A DNA stretch of 64,000 nucleotides. It comes from Neurospora crassa OR74A. Lineage: Eukaryota; Ascomycota; Sordariomycetes; Sordariales; Sordariaceae. Location: the NCBI RefSeq assembly GCF_000182925.2, contig NC_026504.1, positions 1,426,001 through 1,490,000 on the forward strand. Reading direction: 5' to 3'. The notes under the pieces are model-generated. The model saw only the letters and a list, made by a program, of their open reading frames with translations, did no database searches and was not told where the DNA came from. This document shows, piece by piece, positions 36,343 to 49,421 of this stretch (its first letter is position 1; each line of letters opens with the position of its first letter). Both the position numbers and the translations under genes were made by a program.

Positions 36343-37420
36343 TTAATTTAAATCGCGACCCCATCTAGCTAATCTATCACCGTAATATACGCATTCCAAT
36401 TTACGTTCGAAGTCGTCTAACGAATAAGAAGTACAAGAATCGTAACTTGAAACGGAATCTCCGTCGTTATCGACGTTATCGTCGTTATTGTTGTATAGAG
36501 CCGCAATAGTATTAAGTTGGGCGCGGGAAGTTAAAACTGTAGCCGTAGTATTAGGAACGGTATAATTAAATTTAATTGAATTTATCGAAGCTTAAATTAT
36601 ATTGATATCTATAATATTTTTATTTTTATTAGTACTATAGGCTCTATTAGAGAAATAAATAGATCTAAACGCCTCTTTCAGCTTTTCGATATATTCTACG
36701 TAAGTAGTTAGCTGGGGGCGTATTTATAGTGCGTGTTTATAAGTCTCCTTATTGAAAGCCTAACGAAGGAGGGAGATCTTTATTAGTTTGGATTAATTAT
36801 TAGTTTGTACTTTATAAAGGAGCTTTTTAAATTTGGCGATAAAGATATTAAATAAATTATTATTTTACTAGAGGGTATATAGAGTTCCTTTAGTTTACTA
36901 AACTTTATTAGGATTATTGAAGATACAGGCTAATTAATTAAGAAGAGTTTAGGGGTTGAAGATGCTACTATCGGAAAATTAAATTAATTACAGTATAATT
37001 AGGGCCTAGATCTTTCTATTAAATTAGGAATAGATGTAAAAGAATTATATTTTATTATTATTAATAGCTTTACTATCGAATTTAAGCTTCGCGCAAATTA
37101 TAGGCAATTAAGTTTTAAAAGAAAAGTTAATTCTAGTGAATTTATTAGTATTAGGCAATTTTACTTTAGGGGTAGGATTCTTACCTATTGTTTTGATTAA
37201 GAGAGAGAGTTTTTTATTTAGAAGGTTAATTTTATTACGTAACAATTGGATTTCGCTATTGTAATTTTAAAGTAATTGCTTCGGGGTAATTTAGTTAGTT
37301 ATAATAATAATTATCGAGAATAATAGGTTAATAATAAATAATTATATAAATAGGCGTAGAATAGCCGTTAGTAACTAAGTACGACGGTAGTAGTTATTAA
37401 AGTAAAAAAAAGAAAAAATA
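36343..37420 (-). pseudogene. LTR-5 Gag remnant
   Basis: The minus-strand frame ends at a stop at 36343-36345. It includes a coiled-coil-like start (LLQNYNSEIQLLRNKINLL), then Gag capsid-like text (KLPNTNKFTRINFSFKTQLP, SIFNPQTLLNQLACIFNN, LFNIFIAKFKKLLYK, LKISLLRQAFNKETYKHALQ in near form, TYVEYIEKLKEAFRSIY) and an acidic tail. The pattern matches Ty3/Gypsy Gag of fungi. Several TAA/TAG stops replace CAA/CAG. No zinc knuckle, protease or RT follows. Confidence 0.72.
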
Positions 37421-37881
37421 GGTTCCTTCGAGGGGAGGTAGATTGAATTGCCTTTTGAAGGTAGTAAAGTGAAAGAAGTAAATATTAAATATAATTTAAT
37501 AAGATTAGAGAAATAAAATTATTAAGATAGTACTAATTAATTAGTATTAATAATATAATTATATAGAGTTAAAAAAAAGAAAGTCCGGGTTCGGGATAGC
37601 TCTATTGGTATAGTAAGCCCTAGGGTTACGTGTAATCCTCTACTTTTAATTATAAACCTTCTAGTACTCTAATAATGTAACTATTACGTAGCTCCCCTAT
37701 GTACGTTATATTAAGGTTAAACCTAATAAGGTAGTAGGCGCCCCGTTTAGTTACGTATAGAAATCGGATTCTATTGGTCGGATAAATATTAATATAATAC
37801 GGCCTTGCTCTTAGTAGTACTAATCGAAGAATGGGATTATAGACTTTAATTGGCTAATTAGAGAAGGGATAGTTAATTAAG

Positions 37882-38156
37882 TATTACGGCACGTAGATTG
37901 GGTAAGTGGTTGGTACTATTAATTTGACGAATATAATAAATAATTAACTATAGGAAGTAAAAGAGAAGAAGAGGGAGTGCACCTCTAGTTGTATGACTAA
38001 ATACAGAAATGAAGTAGGTCTCTAGAAGGGATGCAACCAATCAAACAGTATAGGTGGATACGATAAGGATGCACCCAACCAGAAGGCGCAGATAGGAACA
38101 CGGACCACGGGAGTGGTCTTGGCAGTCTTAGCAACCAGTCTGGCTCAGCCATGACA
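37882..38156 (-). repeat. LTR-5 5' LTR
   Basis: 275 bp. The outer end at 38156 is clean (GTCTGGCTCAGCCATGACA), the inner end mutated. Confidence 0.9.
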
Positions 38157-38745
38157 TTCGTATTGGAATTTATAAGAATAGATATTATAATGCTAATATT
38201 CTAGCGGGCGGAATATTAGCGCTTTAAATCTAATACCGGTTTCGTATCCGCGTTGGAATTTATAAGAATAAATATTATAATACTAATATACTAGCGGGCG
38301 GCTTCGTACCTATATTTAGAGCTTATAAGAATGGATATTATAATACTAATATTTTAGCGGGCGGCTCGCCGCATTTAGAGTTTATAAGAATAGATATTAT
38401 AATACCGATATTTTAGCGGGCGGCTTCGTATCCGTATTTGGAGCTCGTAGGAATGGATATTACAATACTAATATTCTAGTAAGCGGCTCGCTACATTTGG
38501 AGCCTATAAGAATAGATATTATAATATTAATATTTTAGCGGGCGGCTTCGTATCCGTATTTGGAACTTATAAGAATAGATATTACAATGCTAATATTCTA
38601 GCAAGCGGCTTTATATCCGTATTTAGAATTTATAAAAATAGATATTACAATACTAATATTCTAGTAGGCGGCTTCGTATCTATATTTAGAGTTTAAGAGA
38701 AGGGATATTATAATATTAATATTCTAGCGGGCGGTTCGCCGGTAG
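38157..38745 (+). repeat. 63/59-bp tandem array in the 3' region of LTR-2
   Basis: Nine units, counted by the recurring AGATATTATAAT or AGATATTACAAT core at about 38181, 38271, 38334, 38393, 38456, 38515, 38578, 38641 and 38704. Two unit types occur: a 63-bp form with GGCGGCTTCGTATCCG and a 59-bp form with GGCGGCTCGCCGCA. Each contains ATATTYTAGCGGGCGG. LTR-5 split the first unit. Confidence 0.88.
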
Positions 38746-38952
38746 TAAAGCGGCTACAATATCCGGGATATAGCGTCGGCGGCTATTACGAGTAACGGCT
38801 CACTTAAATTAAGGAGCGAAGATTTCGTACTTTCGCCGGTAATATAGTCTAATAATATTACAATAGTATAATACTAACGCTTTCCGCTACTAACTAGGAT
38901 TTACTCCGAATTGTAAAGGTGCTAAGGATGGAACCTATAAGGGGGGGGGTTG
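38746..38952 (+). other. LTR-2 end region with polypurine tract
   Basis: GC-richer stretch with GGCGGCTATTACGAG, then GATGGAACCTATAAGGGG and a G run immediately before the 3' LTR, the expected plus-strand primer. Confidence 0.7.
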
Positions 38953-38999
38953 TATTAGGAGGCTAAAAGCTCGTATATAGAAATACTTCAGCGGCTACT

Positions 39000-39262
39000 T
39001 GTTACAGGGTTAGCCTGTGTGCCTTATACCTAGTACCAGCGTACAGCAGCTTCTAAAATTACCGTACGCTATCATCACCGCCGGCAAACCGACTATTACC
39101 GGCAGCTAATTAATCAAAACGCTACCTACCGCGGGTCTATTAAATCCGTCAGCGGTTACCTTCATAAAACTAACCTTCTAGGCACTCGGCTATACTTCTC
39201 TTCCTTTCTCCTTCATATAATTATATATAGTTATATCTACCATCTACCCTTTACCTATAATA
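39000..39262 (+). repeat. LTR-3 5' LTR
   Basis: 263 bp. The outer half is little mutated (GGGTTAGCCTGTGTGCC). Confidence 0.92.
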
Positions 39263-39429
39263 ATTAATTATACCTTTTAACTATTACGTTTATAGTATAA
39301 AAACCTCTCTTTCAACGCGCAATTAATCTCTAACATTAGCACACGCATACAAGAATCGCCTTATTAACGAATTATTAAATCTAATACCCTAAAGCCCTAA
39401 CCGATAATTATAGTTATAATAATTATAAT

Positions 39430-42204
39430 CCTAATCCCGCTCCCTTTATTTAATAAATAAGGGTAAGTACTCTTCATCTAAGGAATAAAAGACCGCCTCG
39501 CGCAATTACTTATCTTTCTTATATTGAATAACGAAAATAGTAATTATATATCCTTCTTACCTATTAATAATATTAATAATCTTATTAACTTTAATACCCC
39601 TCCTAAAAGTATACTATTTAACTTAAATAATATTTATAAAGTATTTAATAAAATTATTAATATTACTAACGTCGCCGTTTATTAAATAATACTTATCGAA
39701 CTCCTTCCTTTAGTAATAATCAATAACCTTCTTACTAATATTAATAATAATAAAGAGAAGAAGGCTATTCCCTACGCCTATTTTAATACAATTAACAATA
39801 TTATTTAAAACCCCGCCTTCCATTCAATCATCGCCCCACTCAATCGCCTTTACTATAACGACCTCGCTTAATATAAGAATATTGCTATTAACTTTAAATA
39901 TAGCGAAGACGAATTATAAACCGTTCGTACGGTAGTTACTAAAGTTTAAAATAATTTTAATTAGAAGAACCTCAACTATTTTAATTTAATAACTAAATTT
40001 AATACTCTTCAAAAAAAATTTAATAATTTTACTACAAACTACACTACACTTAAATCCTATAGCGCTAATATTAAATCCTTATATAATAACCTTACTAAAA
40101 TATCTAGTACCGGCGCTAATAAAATATCGTCTTTAAAACAAACTATAGAAAATCCGCCGATTTTTACTAGTAAAGAGAATATTAATACCGCTCGTAAATA
40201 TAAAATCTTTAAAATATAATATTTCTATATTTAATTCTAATAGAAGTACAACCCCCTCCTATATATTAATAAGAATATTAAGATTATCCGTACTACTATA
40301 CTATTAAATCCTAAAATCTTATTTAATATTCAAAATAATCTAAATATTATCCAAAACGGAGGAAATACAAATTCCTAACGTTAGAAAATAAACGCCGAAT
40401 TTATAGAATACCTAATCACCCATTTCCAAAACATCAACTTAAAAATAAACGCTAGCTATCGCCTCGAAGAATTCTTTATAAAAAACATATCTTTTACAAA
40501 ATTCGAATTAGAACTTACTAACCTAATAAACCTCTATAATTTCAATAACTCTATAAAAATTTACTACTTACGCAATAAAATTAATAAACGCCTTCGTAAC
40601 GCCCTCGCGCACTACAACCTTCCTAAGGCTAATAATTTTAAAAAATAACTTACAATCTACTATATTATTACTAATAATTTAAAGGATACTAATTACCGCT
40701 ATAAAATAAATACCCGGATCTTTAATAATAGCGCCCCTACCAATAGAAACTCTAATAGCACCAATACCAATATAAGTAACGCTAATTCGTACAATACTAA
40801 TAACGTCCCTATTAACTAAAATAGTAATAAAATAAACCTTAATACTATTAACCTTACCGTTTTTATCTACAAGGACATTCTCAATTAATATACCCGTAAA
40901 GGTAAATACCGCTATTATAGTAATAATAGCCACATCGCCCATAACTACTTCGCCTCAATTAATTATAGTTCTTAGGGCCCCTAATATAATAAAAGTAAGA
41001 AGAATAAGGGTAAAGGAAGAAGTAAGGGCCGTTGCAATAAGAAAAAAATCCGTACCGTTAAAGCCGCGCCCACCACCGCCGCCGCTACCCCGGCCGCAAC
41101 TACCGCTACCGCCACAATTAATAATAAATACTACAACGAACTAAAAAACACTTAACCTCTATACCTAATCGTATACAAAAACTTTTCTTATTATTACTAT
41201 AGAAATAAATTTTAAATTCTATAAAATTAAAAGGTTTAGAAGAAGTTAAAATACAATTACTAAATAGTTCTACTTCCCTAAATTCAATATTCTTATCTTC
41301 TTATATTATAATTAAATCGTACAAAGATTATTATATTACCCTTATCAATTCTAACTATTCTATATTCGCCTTTATCGACCATTCTTTTATAATTAAACAC
41401 AACCTTCCCTATTTTCGCCTCCGCTAAATAAAAAAGCTTATCCTCGCTAATAAAGTAATCAAAAGCATTATCTCTAAAGGGGTAATAGCTAAATTCCGAA
41501 TCGGACACTATAGTAAAACAATTACTTTTTTAATTTACAATATTTCAAAGAACTATCCAATAATTTTAGAATTCCCTTAGATACAATACTATAAACCCAA
41601 GATTAACTACGACCGGTATAGAATATATTTTACTAATTCTATTTATTAAAGTTATTATTTACCTATTAACCTTCCTAAGGACTAATTAATAACGCTGAGA
41701 ATTTTTACTAACCTAATTTTAATTATAACCGTTTATAGTAAGAACGCCCTATCTTACTAATTAACCCCGAAATATAAAACCGTTCCTCCCGCCTAGAGAA
41801 TACTAACTATTAACCCTATTCGAACAAAACTAATACCGCTACTACTATTATAAATACTAGTAACAAACCTAAAGAATAGAACTATTTACCCTATTTAAAC
41901 AAAATCACTACTACTACCACTACTACTATCTCTTATAATAAGGAATAATAAAAGGACTTTGTCCGCTCTCTAGGATAATTACTAATTTATTTTACCCCCT
42001 ATTAAAGCACTAATAATTAATAGAACCGGATCTAAAATCGGTATTACAAGTACAACGGCCCTTCTTATTAAAACTAAAAGCCTAACGTACTATAACCCCT
42101 ATATCTATTTAAATAGCTAATATATTTCTATAAATATAAAGCACCCCCGCGCTAGTCGCTACTATAATTTTAATAGAACCTCTTCTATCGAACTAAGTAA
42201 TATT
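39430..42204 (+). pseudogene. LTR-3 gag and start of pol
   Basis: Read through stops this gives a Gag capsid region (about 39800-40650). A zinc-knuckle remnant follows in which text equivalent to YRYYSNNSHIAHNYFA (near 40905-40950) fits CxxCxxxxHxxxxC with cysteines changed to tyrosine. A low-complexity K/A region and protease-like sequence come before the LTR-4 insertion at 42205. TGC-to-TAC changes fit G-to-A mutation of this strand. CpA is common here, TpG almost absent. Confidence 0.65.
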
Positions 42205-42509
42205 TGTCATGGGACTGGCGCCCGACTAGGCATCTGGCTCTGACTGGCCAGACTTGAGTGCCAAGGCGGCAGCCCGCATTGAGACCGCTCCAGCTGACTC
42301 GGACTACGGTACTAAGCCTCCGGCACCCGGTCTTCTGGAGTATTCTCTAGCTACCTCAAGCCACAAGGCAGCTACCAAAGTGTACGGCCATTTAAGCTCG
42401 GGCATTCGAACGATCCGGAGGGTAGCGTTTTATCCTTTTCTTTCCTCGTAGAACCTTAATATATATATATAAGGCCAATACCTACGTATTGCTCTACTAT
42501 CCCCTTATA
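42205..42509 (+). repeat. LTR-4 5' LTR
   Basis: 305 bp. The first 230 bp are almost free of RIP (many CA and TG), while the last 60 bp are mutated. An intact 65-codon ATG frame inside it is an LTR shadow, not a gene. Confidence 0.93.
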
Positions 42510-42599
42510 TTAGGTTCTACCTTCTTATTAGTTAATTACTAGAAGGAAGGATAGCCTATAGTTAATAGCGTAGCGTATACTAGCATTAGAATAGTTTCT

Positions 42600-43910
42600 T
42601 TTTCTATACCGAATAATAATAACGATACTAATACCGATATAGAAGCTTCCTGCGATTCTTTAGCAATTAGGAGCGTTAAAATACCTCCCAATACTATTAG
42701 CCTACTTAGTAATCTACTCTAGGTTTTACAAGCGAATCCTAAATTGAAGGGGAAGGTTAAATCTATAATCCCTTTCTCTATTTACTCCTAGCCTACCTTA
42801 AAATTTAAATTTACGTACCTTACTAAGTAGGATTCTTCTAATAGTAGTAGTAAAGATAAAGAGAAGTCCGGCGCCAACAATAATTCTAATAGCAACTCCA
42901 ACAAGCCGTACCGGCGGAAGCCCCTCGAATTCCCCTAGTAGGACGGCAAACCCACTACCTTCCTCTTCTACTACAATAAATTAATTAAAATATATAATAC
43001 AAACTTTAAGGCCGGTCTACATATTAATTTTAATATTATATAAATTAAAATCCTTAATACTCTACCAATTAATAAATAGTAACGGTTAGAGGGTTACTAG
43101 ACTACCCGTACCCTCTCTAGTAATAAAGATCCAACCGAATTATTTAAATAAATCCAGTAGGTCTTTAGTATTTATTATACCTAAAACTACGCCTTTAATA
43201 ACTTTATTAAAATAAAGTAAAAGGATAGTAAACTATTTTCCGAATTTTTTACTAATTTTAACAACGAACTTTTAAAAGCGGGCGGCTATAATTGGGATAG
43301 CCGCGCCAAACTAGGATTCTTTCGTTACACTATTAATAAAAAATTTAATAATTACTTCTTTACCGTTAAATTCTCTAACGACTACTTTACTTACGTAGAA
43401 TAGCTTTAAAATATTATTTATAAATATAAAAAGATTATAGAATTCCGAACGCTCTACTAGAGCTACTTGCGGAACGGTAATTAAAATAATTGGCGAACTA
43501 GAGTATATATCCCTATTGCCGCCGGCTCGGATCGTTCTAACTATTAATATTAAACCCGTAGTTCTTCCTCCGCTACGCCCTCTAAAATTCAATATAATAC
43601 CAATAATAATATCCTTATAGGTACAATTAATATTCATAGCGTTCGAAGTAAGGGGTCTTCTATTTAATTAAAAGGACGGGCTAAATAGGTATTATAGGAT
43701 AAAAGGGAGAAACGCTATACTAAAAGATAGTATATTTATTATAGTACTACCGGCTACGTTATTACTAAGTGCCCGTACCTACCGGTTATAAATCTTTAAA
43801 GTAAGGGAGTATATATTTAGACTACTTAAGTAGCCCTACTACTTAATAAAGAGTTTCGAATAACTAAACTCTTAAACTCCGAATCTAATTAGGGAAAAGA
43901 ATAGTTCTAA
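42600..43910 (+). pseudogene. LTR-4 Gag remnant
   Basis: Readable capsid-like text includes KDSKLFSEFFTNFNNELLK and AGGYNWDSRAKLGFFRYTIN (about 43220-43340). A zinc-knuckle remnant near 43735-43790 has TTGYVITKCPYLP, where C-x2-C-x4-H-x4-C would be expected; the first cysteines and the His are mutated, the last Cys remains. Gag lies in a different frame from Pol. Confidence 0.72.
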
Positions 43911-43959
43911 TACAAAATTAAGTACTAGAGCCTACCCCCGAGGTACTAAATAAAATAGA

Positions 43960-46900
43960 AGAATTTAAGACCTAAATAGAAATAGGACCAACCCTAATAC
44001 TAATTATTATTAACTCTACTAATTTATTCTACGCCCTTATTAATAAAGGTTACTAATACTATACTATTATTAATAAAAATATTATTTAGAATTTCTAAAT
44101 CCCTATTATACCAATCCCAATTTAGTAAATCCGAAGCGCTATAACAATTATAGAAGGTACTTTTATTTAGGGTATTACTTATTTCCTTATAGAATTTTAA
44201 GGCTACGTTTCACTAATTTGTATATACATAGTCCCGGAACTCAAATACCCTATTATTCTTAGGAAACTCTAATTAATAGCTAACTAAATATATTCAATCC
44301 CTTACAAGAAGAGACTCTAATATAATATTATACAGTTGTAAGTAAGCTACGTCAATAAGTTTTAAGCTAATACCCTACTCCTTAAGGAACTCTAGGGAGT
44401 TAAATATATCCTCGCTACCACCTTTATTAAGTATATTCGTTAGATAAAGAAAAAAACGGGCCGGGCTATTATAAAAACCTTTATATTTACTATTTAATTA
44501 GAAGATATTGAAAAGGTTTTAGCGCCTAAACGGATCCGGACTGATAAAGAACTTTAATAAATTATCCCTAAGGATTTTTAGGATTTTATTCCCTTCTTTA
44601 GGAAGTAGGAAATTAATTATTTTAATAATTATAAGCCTGGAATTAATTTAAAAATTAAATTAAAGAAAAGGCCCGACGGTAAGGATCTCCTACTCCCCTT
44701 TAGCCCGTTATATAATATATTTCAAAAAGAATTCTTAATATTTAAAAAGACTCTCCAGGATTTAATAAATAAAGGCTTTATCCGTACTAGCAATTCGGCC
44801 GCTAGAGCCCCCATTTTCTTCGTTTAGAAGCCGGACGGAAACCTTTACTTCTATTGTAACTACTAAGCTTTTAATATAATTATTCGAATAAACTAATACC
44901 CCCTACTATTAATCTAAGAAATATTCTAAATATTTAAGGGAATAAAGTAGTTCTCTAAAGTAAATATAATACAAACTTTCTATAAAATCCGAATAATAGA
45001 AGGAGAAGAGTATAAAATAGTATTTCGAACGCGCTATAGCCTATTCGAATAATTAGTAGTCCCTTTCGGGTTATATAGTACTCTAATTACTTTTTAACAA
45101 TATATTAATTAAATATTATAAGAATTTCTTAATAACTTCTACTTAGCGTATATAAACAACATCCTTATCTTTACCAACGGATCTCAAAAGGATTATATAT
45201 AGAAGGTCTATATAGTATTTAAGTATTTCTAAAATACCGGGTTTTATTTAAATTCTAATAAATACGAATTCGCTATTAAGAAGGTTAAATATTTAAAATT
45301 TATTATTTATATTAATATAAGTATTTAAATAAACCCTAAAAAAGTTAAAGCTATTTTAGAATAAGACGTTCTAATATCCTAAAAGGGGGTTCGGAATTTC
45401 TTAGGATTTGTAAATTATTATTAAATATTTATATCCGAATTTATTATAGTAACCGCACCACTTATAGCACTAACCAGCAAAGGAGTCCCATTTAAATAGT
45501 CGGCAGCATATAAAGAAGTATTTCAACTATTTAAAACTCTATTCATTTAAACGCCTATACTTACTAAGTAAAACTCCAAGCGCCCAATATTCTTAGAAGC
45601 CAACTACAACAGGTTTACTCTTAGGGGCTATCTAACGTAGGAAATAGACGGCCAACGGCGGGTAATAGCCTTTTACTTAAGGAAGCTAAAGCCGGCGGAA
45701 TATAACTACCCTATCTACAATAAAGAGATACTAGTAATTATCAACTACCTATAGGAGTAATAAACCGAACTACACAATTGCAATAGTTTTACTATCCTAA
45801 TTAATTATTGTAACCTAGAATACTTTATAACTCGACAGTATCTATCTAAATAACAAGCCCGCTAGGCCAAATACCTCTCCAAATTCTCTTTTAAACTCCA
45901 ATATCGGTTAAGTAAAGAAATAGTAATACTAGATATATTATTTTAGAGGGAGTAAGACCGTCCCACCAAAGATAATAGAGAAGCTCGAAATCTCCAACTC
46001 ATTCCCGAATCTGCTTTATATAATTATATCCGTATTTTAACAATAAATCTTCGAAGTTTTCGAATAATTCGGAAGAAAAGTATAAAAGTCTTTAAAAATC
46101 CAGATTTATAATAGCTCTAGGACTCTACAATAGGAAGGGACACTATATATTAGTAAATCCTCAAAATAATAAAGAATAACATAAAGAATTTACCCCCCTC
46201 TTTCAAATTTAAAATTTAAATAGCCAACTACTCTATTAACAACCTTAAGCGCTTAAAATACTAAGGGAAGCTATAAATCCCCGGGTGCCCGGTAATTACC
46301 GAAGCAGAAACTATAAAGTTATCCAATACCAACCGAGAATTTAATACACTCCACACCTATATCATCCAAATTACATACAACTCTCAAGTACTCGAATACC
46401 CTAGGAGAAAAAGTACTATTATAGCCCTAATCCACTATTTTTACTAACTACTACTCGGAATTTATATAAGGCAATTCCTATATAATTACTATATATATAG
46501 CTCTATTAAATATTAAAGAACCTAGAGGAAGGGGCTACTCCAATCAATACCAATACTAGATCAATTCTTCTAAGAGGTTTAAATAGACTTTATTACAAAC
46601 CTCCCATTAATTAGAGGCAACACTTACCTATTTATTATTAAGGACCGCCTTAGTAAAAACGTAATATTAGAATTAATACTATTAATAAACGCTAAAGCTT
46701 ACGCCGAAAGATTTATAAACTACTTTATAAAGTATTATAAATAATTATAATCTATAATTAGTAATTAGGGTTCTAATTAAACTAGGCGGTTCTAAAACAA
46801 ACTCTACAAACTACTTAGAATTAAATAACTTCTTAATACCGTTTATTATCCTTAGACTAACAATAGCCCGGAACGAATAAACTAAAAAGTACAAACCTTC

Positions 46901-47700
46901 CTAAGAGTATATATTAATTAAATTTAAAATAACTAGTACAAGTAATACCTATTAGTACAATTCGCTATTAATAGCCGTATTAATACTTCAATCAGTATAT
47001 CTCCTTTCTTTATAATCCACAAATTTAACCCAAAGTCGGTAGTCCTAATAATCCCCGAAACCGCTAAAAATTCCTATATACCCGCCAATATCCGGGCTCA
47101 GTAATTTATTAAAAAGCTATTGCAAATTACGGACTTATATTAAACTATAATAATTATAGTAGTTTAAGAATAAAAGAAGTTTACTAACCGTAGCCGTCAA
47201 CCAGTAGAGAGGTTCCGAGTTAGCAATAAGGTATAGTTCAACCTTAAGAATTATATTTTACTAAGGCCTAAGAAGAAATTAAATTAGTTATACGCTAAGT
47301 ATATAATTTTAAGAGTACTCTCACCTCTAATTATAGAATTCTCAAGCTTCCTAAATAATATCTATAACGTTTTCTATATTAACTTCCTCTAATAGGTTAT
47401 TAGAAATCCCCTATTAGGTTAAATTATAGTTAACGATTAGCCGCCGCCGGTAATTGTAGAAGGAGAGAAAGAGTATTATATAAAAAAGATCCTATATATT
47501 AGAGGGCCCCTAATTAAACGGATAGCCTTCGTAAAATAGAAAGGATATTACAAACCTTTATAGTACTAATTTAGAAACTTTTAAAATACCGAAGCGTTCG
47601 AACTCTTTGAAAAATAATATAGGAATACTCGAATTAATAATAGACTATTAAATAAATTTACGAAAGGAGAGATATTAATAGAGTAAGAAAAGTAAGTAAA
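43960..47700 (+). pseudogene. LTR-4 Pol remnant with chromodomain
   Basis: RT text includes FIRTSNSAARAPIFFVQKPD (44770-44830), VVPFGLYSTLITFQQYIN (45057-45110), YINNILIFTN in place of YIDD (from 45149) and RNFLGFVNYYQIFI. RNase H is followed by integrase with a VYHP-like site (near 46850) and SPFFIIHKFNPKS. At about 47470-47630 EYYIKKILYIRGPLIKRIAF, VKQKGYYKP and FQNTEAFELFEKQY fit a chromodomain. Stops are TAA/TAG. Nothing active can be made. Confidence 0.82.
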
Positions 47701-49421
47701 ATTAGTATTTAGAGGCAAAAAACGTAGCTACCAATTCAAAACGCCGCCAATACTAGCCCGCTATACCTAAGATTCTCTAATACCCAACGCCGCCCCAATA
47801 TTCAACTTAACTATATTATTTAAAAATAATAATACTATAGCCGTACTACTATTAGGAACCTACAATCTTTTCCTCTTCTTCGGAGGAGAAGTAATTTCTT
47901 TTACTAAATCCGAGAACCGAATTACCTTCTTTAACCGAATTTTCTCCTTAAGGGTATCCCCCTCCTACTATACTATTTCTATTAATATTACTAAATCCTC
48001 CTTTAATATTTAAATATCTATTACCCCTTCCCCTAATTCTTCTTCCTCCTCTAATTCCCTAACACTTACTACCTCCTCCCTACTAAATAATATACCTAAA
48101 TAAATATATAACTCCTCCTCCCCCAACAATACCCTATCCCCCTCTATTATCCTATACTACTCCTCTAACTTCCTAATGTAAACCTCTAATTCTATAATTA
48201 ATTTATTAAAAATAATACCTACCGCCCCGGCCGCTACCCTTTTTTAGAAAGATTAAACTACTTTAAATATTCGAATATTAATTTTAATAATAAGGGTATT
48301 TAAATAAATAGCGGTTGTAACGGTAATATATTTAATATTCCGGGTAGATTCTATAGTAGTATTTACTAAAGCGACCGATTCGCAACTAATTAAGAATAAT
48401 TCGGCAAATAATAATAATTATAAAGCCGTTAAACTACCCTAATTTATACGAAGAACCCTAAAACTCTCCTCCAAAATTTCTAGTCTCTCGAGTACTACGA
48501 CTAAAGTTGGGGTTAAGGATAAAAAGGCGTCTAGAATTGCAATTAGAAGTACTATAGTGGTAGAAAGGGGGATTAGCGGCGCTTTATTAATAGGGTAATT
48601 GAATATAAGGTAGACGGTATTTTTAAAATTGAATTAGTAGTTAGAATAGAACAAAGGGATTCGAAGAAATTTACGGAGCTATATAACCCTCGGCCGCCAA
48701 TTACTCGAAGTTCCGAACTGAAATTATTATATATTAGAAAAATTAGTAAAATAGAACCTTACTGTCTAGGTAGCCCTCCTTTAATTAGGAGGAGTACTAT
48801 TCCTAAATAGTAGAAGGCTACCGCCGGTAGGTAGTAGAATTCTTAAAGTGCGCGTAAAGTACGTAATAACCCTTACCCTCGTCGGGTATATAAATGCTAT
48901 AGTCCCCCAATGCTATATAGCGGGAGTATTAAGTAATTATAGTACCTTTAATAGGGGCCTTAGTAAATTTATAGTAATTACTGCCGCCGCCGCCGCTATT
49001 ATTAGGGGTCTAGGGTATTAGAGAGACCGGTATAGTAGGAGTTAGAGCAGGCGTAGTAATAGGAGTTAGCGTAGGTATTAGAATAGTAGTAATAGTAAGT
49101 ATAAGAATAGTAGTAGCCGGCGTAGAAGCGGGTATAGGCGTAGGCGCGGGCGTAGGAATAATTATAGCCGGGCGGTAATAAATTAAAATAGTAGGCCGGA
49201 GCCTAAAAGGATTATAATTAGAATTAGTATTATAATTAGAGGTTAGTAACGAATATTTAAAGGTATTCTAAAATTAAGTTAAAAGTATATGTATAATATA
49301 ATTGTAATTGTTCGTTGAAAGAGTAAGAAAGAGAGTATGAGGGTTGAAGGGGTGAGATGAGGGTAATGTAAATATTAATTATAGTATGCGACTATAATTG
49401 AAGGGAGAAGGGGGAAGCTAA
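47701..49421. other. LTR-4 3' region after the chromodomain
   Basis: About 1.7 kb of uncertain content. A GTAGGCGTAG-type degenerate repeat (49030-49170) would read as Pro/Thr-rich protein on the minus strand, but no family is recognised. Confidence 0.45.

Larger units (their letters stand above)
35945..38156 (-). mobile_element. LTR-5: gag-only non-autonomous LTR element (2212 bp, minus strand)
   Basis: Two 275-bp LTRs (35945-36219 and 37882-38156) begin TGTCAC and end ATGACA in unmutated form. They are flanked by the perfect duplication TTCGT (35940-35944 and 38157-38161). Only 1662 bp lie between them. On the minus strand they encode a Gag-like protein and nothing of pol. A polypurine CTGGGGGGG sits next to the LTR at 36220, which fixes the orientation as minus. 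It inserted into the first unit of the 63-bp tandem array of LTR-2. Confidence 0.9.

Noticed and set aside
42254-42451. A 65-codon intact ATG frame inside the AT-rich block
   Set aside because: It lies wholly within the unmutated part of the LTR-4 5' LTR and has a homologous stretch in the 3' LTR; it is LTR sequence, not a gene.
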